Positions 60,481 through 64,000 of a DNA stretch of 64,000 bases are shown in pieces. The DNA is taken from the NCBI GenBank assembly GCA_002382975.1, contig DFTB01000014.1:1-64000 (forward strand). Direction: 5' to 3'. Source of the stretch: Fibrobacter sp. UBA4223. Lineage in GTDB: Bacteria > Fibrobacterota > Fibrobacteria > Fibrobacterales > Fibrobacteraceae. A program made the translations under genes and the position numbers. Below the pieces are notes generated by a model. It saw only the letters and a list, made by a program, of their open reading frames with translations. It ran no database searches and had not been told where the DNA came from. Position 1 is the first letter of the stretch. Each line of letters begins with the position of its first letter.

Positions 60481-61971
60481 ATGGACTGGATTGCAAGTAA
60501 AAAATGTTCGGCGGCCGATGCCGCGGCAATGATTGAAAACGGCGATATCCTGGGCATTTCGGGTTTTACGCTTGCCGGATACCCCAAGGCGGTACCCAGC
60601 GCGCTGGCCGCTCGGGCCGAAAAGCTACACGGCGAAGGCAAGCCTTTCAAGGTGTCGCTATTCTCGGGAGCCTCTACCGGCGATAGCTGCGACGGTGCGC
60701 TGGCTCGGGCAAACGCCATCGACTTACGCATGCCTTACCAGAGCAATCCAAGCCTTCGCAAGGCCATCAACGACGGTTCTATCCGTTACATAGACGCACA
60801 CCTGGGCAAGATGGGTTACCTGGTCCGCACGGGAGCCGTGCCGACTCCGAAAATTGCCGTCATAGAGGTAAGCGCCATTTTGCCCGATGGCCGTGTGTGC
60901 CTTTCTACCTCCGGTGGAAATTCCGTCTGCTACCTGGAACGCTCCGAAAAGATTATCCTGGAGTTGAACACCCGCCTGGGCGATAGCTACATGGGCATCC
61001 ACGACAACGCCCTGCCGGAACTGCCTCCACACGCAAGACCTCTTGCCATTTACAGCGCAGGCGATCGCGTTGGAGAAGACCTTGTAAAGATTGACCCGAA
61101 CAAGGTTATCGCCATCGTGGAAAATTCCGGCTACGACGAGGTAACACCCTTCGTAGAGCCCGACAGCGTTTCTACCAACATCGCCGAACGTATTCTGGAC
61201 TTTATCCGTTTCGAAGAATCCAAGGGTAGGCTTCCCAAAGGAATGGCCTACCAGAGCGGTGTGGGTAAGGTGGCCAACGCTGTACTCACCGCCATGGCAA
61301 ACGACGAGCGCCTGGGGCAAATCGACATCTTTACCGAAGTCATTCAAGAAGCGGTTATCCCCCTGCTCAAAAAGGGCAAGCTAGGCGTGGCTAGCGGAAC
61401 GGCCCTTACGCTCTCCCAGGGCGCGCAGGACGAATTTATCCGTAATGCCGCCGACTGGAAAAAACATTTTGTCATTCGGCAACAAGAGGTGAGCAACAGT
61501 CCTGACGTAATCCGTCGCGTTGGCGTCATCTCCATGAACACCGCCCTAGAAGCGGATATTTTCGGGAACGTGAACAGTTCTCTCGTGTGCGGGTCTTCTA
61601 TGATGAACGGCATCGGCGGGGCGGCAGATTTTGCAAGGAACTGCGCTCTCGGATTTTTCTTGACGCCGTCGGTAGCCAAGGGCGGCGCCGTTTCCAGCAT
61701 TGTGCCCTACGTGAGCCATGTGGACCAGACAGAACACGACACCCAGATTTTTGTGACGGAGCAGGGACTTGCAGATTTGCGGGGCCTTGCCAGCGAAGAG
61801 CGGGCACGGCTTATTATCAAGGAATGCGCACACCCCGATTTCAAGGAACCGCTCACGGACTTCTTGGAATACAGCCTGAAACACGCCAAGGGCGTGCACA
61901 TGCCCCTTGCGCTGAGCAGAGCCTTCGAGATGCACAACCGGTATCTTGAAACTGGCAAGATGCTACCGTAA
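60481..61971 (+). CDS. Succinyl-CoA:acetate CoA-transferase / acetyl-CoA hydrolase family
   Basis: This 496-aa class I CoA-transferase of the Cat1/AarC type has GISGFTLAGYPKAVP, SLFSGASTGDSCDG, the active-site region IDIFTEVIQEA with the glutamate, and GSSMMNGIGGAADFARN. It can recycle CoA between succinyl-CoA and acetate in fermentation, which suits a succinate/acetate producer. It starts 23 bases after the GH5 gene. Confidence 0.9.
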   Translation: MDWIASKKCSAADAAAMIENGDILGISGFTLAGYPKAVPSALAARAEKLHGEGKPFKVSLFSGASTGDSCDGALARANAIDLRMPYQSNPSLRKAINDGSIRYIDAHLGKMGYLVRTGAVPTPKIAVIEVSAILPDGRVCLSTSGGNSVCYLERSEKIILELNTRLGDSYMGIHDNALPELPPHARPLAIYSAGDRVGEDLVKIDPNKVIAIVENSGYDEVTPFVEPDSVSTNIAERILDFIRFEESKGRLPKGMAYQSGVGKVANAVLTAMANDERLGQIDIFTEVIQEAVIPLLKKGKLGVASGTALTLSQGAQDEFIRNAADWKKHFVIRQQEVSNSPDVIRRVGVISMNTALEADIFGNVNSSLVCGSSMMNGIGGAADFARNCALGFFLTPSVAKGGAVSSIVPYVSHVDQTEHDTQIFVTEQGLADLRGLASEERARLIIKECAHPDFKEPLTDFLEYSLKHAKGVHMPLALSRAFEMHNRYLETGKMLP

Positions 61972-62033
61972 AAAATCGGGCCTGGATTCTTCGTTCTGGC
62001 TTCGCCTTCACTCAGAATGACAACAGCCGCTGC

Positions 62034-62273
62034 TTATTGTATAAGCGTGAACCGGTCCATGGTGCGGCCGTCGGGGAGCGTCACCGTGCTTTCGAAGTCC
62101 GACTTTTTGCGGACCCAGAGCGTTCCCTTGGGGTGATCAGGCGTCTCGTATTCGCTGCGGTAAACTACCAGAGGTTCCACCGTCTCGCAATCCAGAGCGA
62201 TTTCCACCACGGTATAGACCATGGTCTCTTTCTTGTAATGGCGGTAGCGCCTGCCTTTTTCTGCAACGGACAT
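62034..62273 (-). CDS. DUF1653-like small protein
   Basis: This 79-aa protein shows the DUF1653 pattern: RYRHYKKETMVYTVVEIALDCETVEPLVVYRSEY then LWVRKKSDFES. The domain is thought to be a small beta-barrel, found alone or attached to nucleic-acid or NUDIX-type enzymes; function unknown. It is 11 bases downstream of the patatin gene. Confidence 0.75.
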   Translation of the reverse strand: MSVAEKGRRYRHYKKETMVYTVVEIALDCETVEPLVVYRSEYETPDHPKGTLWVRKKSDFESTVTLPDGRTMDRFTLIQ

Positions 62274-62284
62274 AAAAACCCGAT

Positions 62285-63151
62285 TTACTTTTCCAAAAAA
62301 TTCAGCAGGGCATCCAGGCGGGCGTTTACATCCTTGCGGCCCAAGTTGTAAAGGTCCACCAGTTTGGACTTGTCCTTTTCCAGCCGGGAAATGTGCATGG
62401 CCTCGCTGGGGCGGAACACAAACACACTCCCTTCTTTTTCCTTTTTGGCAATCAGGTCCAGACAGGCGTTGTAACGCTCATGCCGGTTGGCCGCAGCCTC
62501 GATGAACTTCGGGTACTTGCGGTAGAGCAGCTTGAACAGGGGAATCATGGAGTTGGGTTTCTTGCGGAAACCTTCCGGCTGGGTCAAGAGAATCACGATC
62601 TTCTCGAACCCCTTCTTCTCCATAATCTCGAAAGGAATACTGTCGGCGATACCGCCGTCCAAAAGTTTTTTGCCGTCTAATTCTACGATGTGGCTCATCA
62701 GCGGGAGCGATGCCGAGGCGCGAATCGCGTTCATGTCGTGGGCATCGCGGTAGTCCATCACCCGCAGGTATTCCGCACCGCCCGTTTCCAGGTTGGAACT
62801 GCAGGCGTAAAATTCCGTCGTCTTGCAGGCCTCGGCGAATTTTTCCATGTCAAAAGGCTCTATCTCGTAAGGGATTTGCCTGTAGCAATAATCCACCTCG
62901 AAAAATTCGCCGGTACGAATCAGGTTTCCCCAGCCCATATATTTACTGGACTTGGAATGCACCGTATCGATACGGAAATTTCGGCCAATCTGTTCCGACA
63001 AGAAACTGCACAGGTGGGTCACGCCGGCAGAAGTTCCGCAGGCGCCTCCAAAGCGGAGCCCCAGCTCGTTGAACACGTCCAGAATACCGCCCGTGTAGGC
63101 GCCGCGCATGCCGCCTCCTTCCACAACCACTGCCACTTTCTTGTACATCAT
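62285..63151 (-). CDS. Patatin-like phospholipase
   Basis: This 288-aa protein has the oxyanion loop VVEGGGMRGAYTGG, nucleophile serine in GTSAG and the catalytic aspartate in LLDGGIADSIPF. This is the YjjU/RssA branch of bacterial patatins, with no signal peptide. It would hydrolyse acyl lipids; substrate unknown. It lies three bases after the NUDIX gene, so the three minus-strand genes likely form an operon. Confidence 0.88.
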   Translation of the reverse strand: MMYKKVAVVVEGGGMRGAYTGGILDVFNELGLRFGGACGTSAGVTHLCSFLSEQIGRNFRIDTVHSKSSKYMGWGNLIRTGEFFEVDYCYRQIPYEIEPFDMEKFAEACKTTEFYACSSNLETGGAEYLRVMDYRDAHDMNAIRASASLPLMSHIVELDGKKLLDGGIADSIPFEIMEKKGFEKIVILLTQPEGFRKKPNSMIPLFKLLYRKYPKFIEAAANRHERYNACLDLIAKKEKEGSVFVFRPSEAMHISRLEKDKSKLVDLYNLGRKDVNARLDALLNFLEK

Positions 63152-63154
63152 GGG

Positions 63155-63694
63155 TTACAATCTAGAAATACTTTCGAGCCATTGGTAATCCTTCGGGTGG
63201 CTCACGAACCTTTCGGGGCGCTTGCGGTTCAGTTCCAGAAACTCCGGTACCGTCATCCACACGAAATCGTCCACCTCGCCGGGCTGTGGCACCAGATGGC
63301 GGGCCTCTTCGTCGGTAAGCGTTATTTTGTATGTATCGTAATATTCGTTGTCGAAATAAGTGCCGTCGTTCAAGACACTTTCGTGGGTCGCTTCAAAGAG
63401 GTATTCCAAATCACCTGAATTTTTATGGACGCCTAATTCCTCTTTCAGTTCTCGGACGGCGGCATTCCGGCTGGTGTCGCCAGCAGAGATGTGGCCCGCG
63501 CAGCTGGTGTCCAGAAGGTTCGGGTTATTCTCTTTCAAATGACTGCGAAGCTGGAAAAGTACACGGCCCGTTCCATCAAAGGCCCAGATATGGACTGTGC
63601 GGTGCCATAGCCCTTTGGCATGAACCTCCGTTCGCCCGCAAGAATACCCTGCCGGGCTTCCGTCAGGGTTCAGGATGTCGATTTGTTCTTCCAT
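63155..63694 (-). CDS. NUDIX hydrolase (isopentenyl-diphosphate isomerase-like subgroup)
   Basis: This 179-aa protein has a Nudix box starting GHISAGDTSRNAAVRELKEE, in which the first acidic position is Asp instead of Glu. The start (DILNPDGSPAGYSCGRTEVHAKGLWHRTVHIW) is that of the YfcD/IDI-like group. It hydrolyses nucleoside-diphosphate-linked substrates of unknown identity. First gene of the NUDIX-patatin-DUF1653 set. Confidence 0.87.
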   Translation of the reverse strand: MEEQIDILNPDGSPAGYSCGRTEVHAKGLWHRTVHIWAFDGTGRVLFQLRSHLKENNPNLLDTSCAGHISAGDTSRNAAVRELKEELGVHKNSGDLEYLFEATHESVLNDGTYFDNEYYDTYKITLTDEEARHLVPQPGEVDDFVWMTVPEFLELNRKRPERFVSHPKDYQWLESISRL

Positions 63695-63715
63695 AGATGG
63701 AAATATAAAAAGGAG

Positions 63716-63797
63716 ATGCCCGCCTGCGCGGGCATGACAATGAAGGGTGCGGGCATGACGAAAACCATTCCCTCGTCATCCTCGCGAAAGCGAGGAT
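63716..63797. repeat. Two REP-like palindromes
   Basis: ATGCCCGC/GCGGGCAT (63716-63735), also present after gltA, and ATCCTCGC/GCGAGGAT (63778-63797), related to the palindrome inside the PHP gene. Confidence 0.8.
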
Positions 63798-63809
63798 CTA
63801 TATGCAGCC

Positions 63810-64000
63810 TTACTTATTGTAAATCGCCTGGAGGGCGCCTGCCAAAAATGCCAAGGGAGCATTCCAGTTGATGGCCACTTCGTTGGTAGCATAGCTGCAG
63901 CGGTCATCCAAGTAAGCCAGGGCAGGCTTGTCGGCTGCGGCGTAGTTCGGGCATTTCCAATGGTCCGTCCCGTTCAGGTTGATATCCTGCTTGCCCAGGT
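63810..64000 (-). CDS. GH9 cellulase, C-terminal fragment (N-terminus beyond right edge)
   Basis: The last 63 codons of a gene entering from the right edge end with AFLAGALQAIYNK. The stretch YLDDRCSYATNEVAINWNA fits the glycoside hydrolase family 9 active-site signature exactly (Y-x-D-x4-Y-x3-E-x-A-x3-N-A), the glutamate being the catalytic acid. The protein ends right after the catalytic module, with no C-terminal binding module or secretion tail. GH9 endoglucanases are central to Fibrobacter cellulose breakdown. Confidence 0.9.
   Translation of the reverse strand, partial: LGKQDINLNGTDHWKCPNYAAADKPALAYLDDRCSYATNEVAINWNAPLAFLAGALQAIYNK

Overview
The window reads as a chromosomal segment of a Fibrobacter-like, strictly fermentative, cellulolytic bacterium. 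Evidence: two lipoproteins carrying the Fibrobacter succinogenes major paralogous domain behind Ser-rich linkers (44287-45294, 50596-51789); the C-terminus of a GH9 cellulase with a perfect active-site signature (63810-64000) and a GH5 enzyme (59381-60457); an OmpA-type outer-membrane protein with ten thrombospondin type-3 calcium repeats (51849-54143); Gram-negative envelope genes (lptF, lptG, bamD); oxygen-independent enzymes (hemW, nrdD/nrdG, a reverse rubrerythrin, a class-I CoA-transferase); and futalosine-route menaquinone synthesis (mqnA). The core genes look GC-rich. The genus call is inference from gene content.

Layout. 1-4.7 kb: a secreted protein running off the left edge, hemW, and a membrane-anchored nucleotide cyclase. 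4.7-8.5 kb: tRNA-Gly(GCC), followed by two structured elements ending in copies of its 3' end, then a hipBA toxin-antitoxin pair, a small lipoprotein and two structured non-coding repeats. 8.5-13 kb: a rhomboid protease, then the anaerobic ribonucleotide reductase genes. Their glycyl-radical C-terminus is a separate 48-codon gene, and two NrdR-like boxes lie upstream. 13-24.7 kb: envelope genes (lptF-lptG-diguanylate cyclase-symporter one way; bamD-barrel protein-PHP hydrolase the other) and an iron alcohol dehydrogenase. 24.8-28.9 kb: a 31-aa COX24/AURKAIP1-like peptide, recD2, a lipoprotein and ilvE. 28.9-39.5 kb: an AT-rich accessory block with two ORF6N genes, a complete Cas12a effector, cas4, a cas1 broken by an in-frame TAG, cas2, and a 43-repeat CRISPR array with a readable promoter. 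39.6-64 kb: housekeeping genes (aminotransferase, citrate synthase, metY, a solitary nuoA, reverse rubrerythrin, ktrAB, epimerase, MacB-like ABC transporter, KDPG aldolase, GGDEF response regulator, mqnA, CoA-transferase, patatin, NUDIX), with lipoproteins and glycoside hydrolases among them.

Working together. The type V-A locus probably still interferes: Cas12a has its RuvC, Nuc and crRNA-processing residues, the array has a consensus promoter, and the repeats are almost perfectly conserved. New spacer acquisition is probably off or impaired because cas1 is interrupted at codon 102. Duplicated spacers show that the array has also changed by recombination. Intergenic DNA is unusually rich in ordered small repeats: heptamer arrays in strict 7-nt phase, REP-like palindromes (some inserted in frame in a gene), and structured elements whose stems differ in sequence while their architecture is kept.
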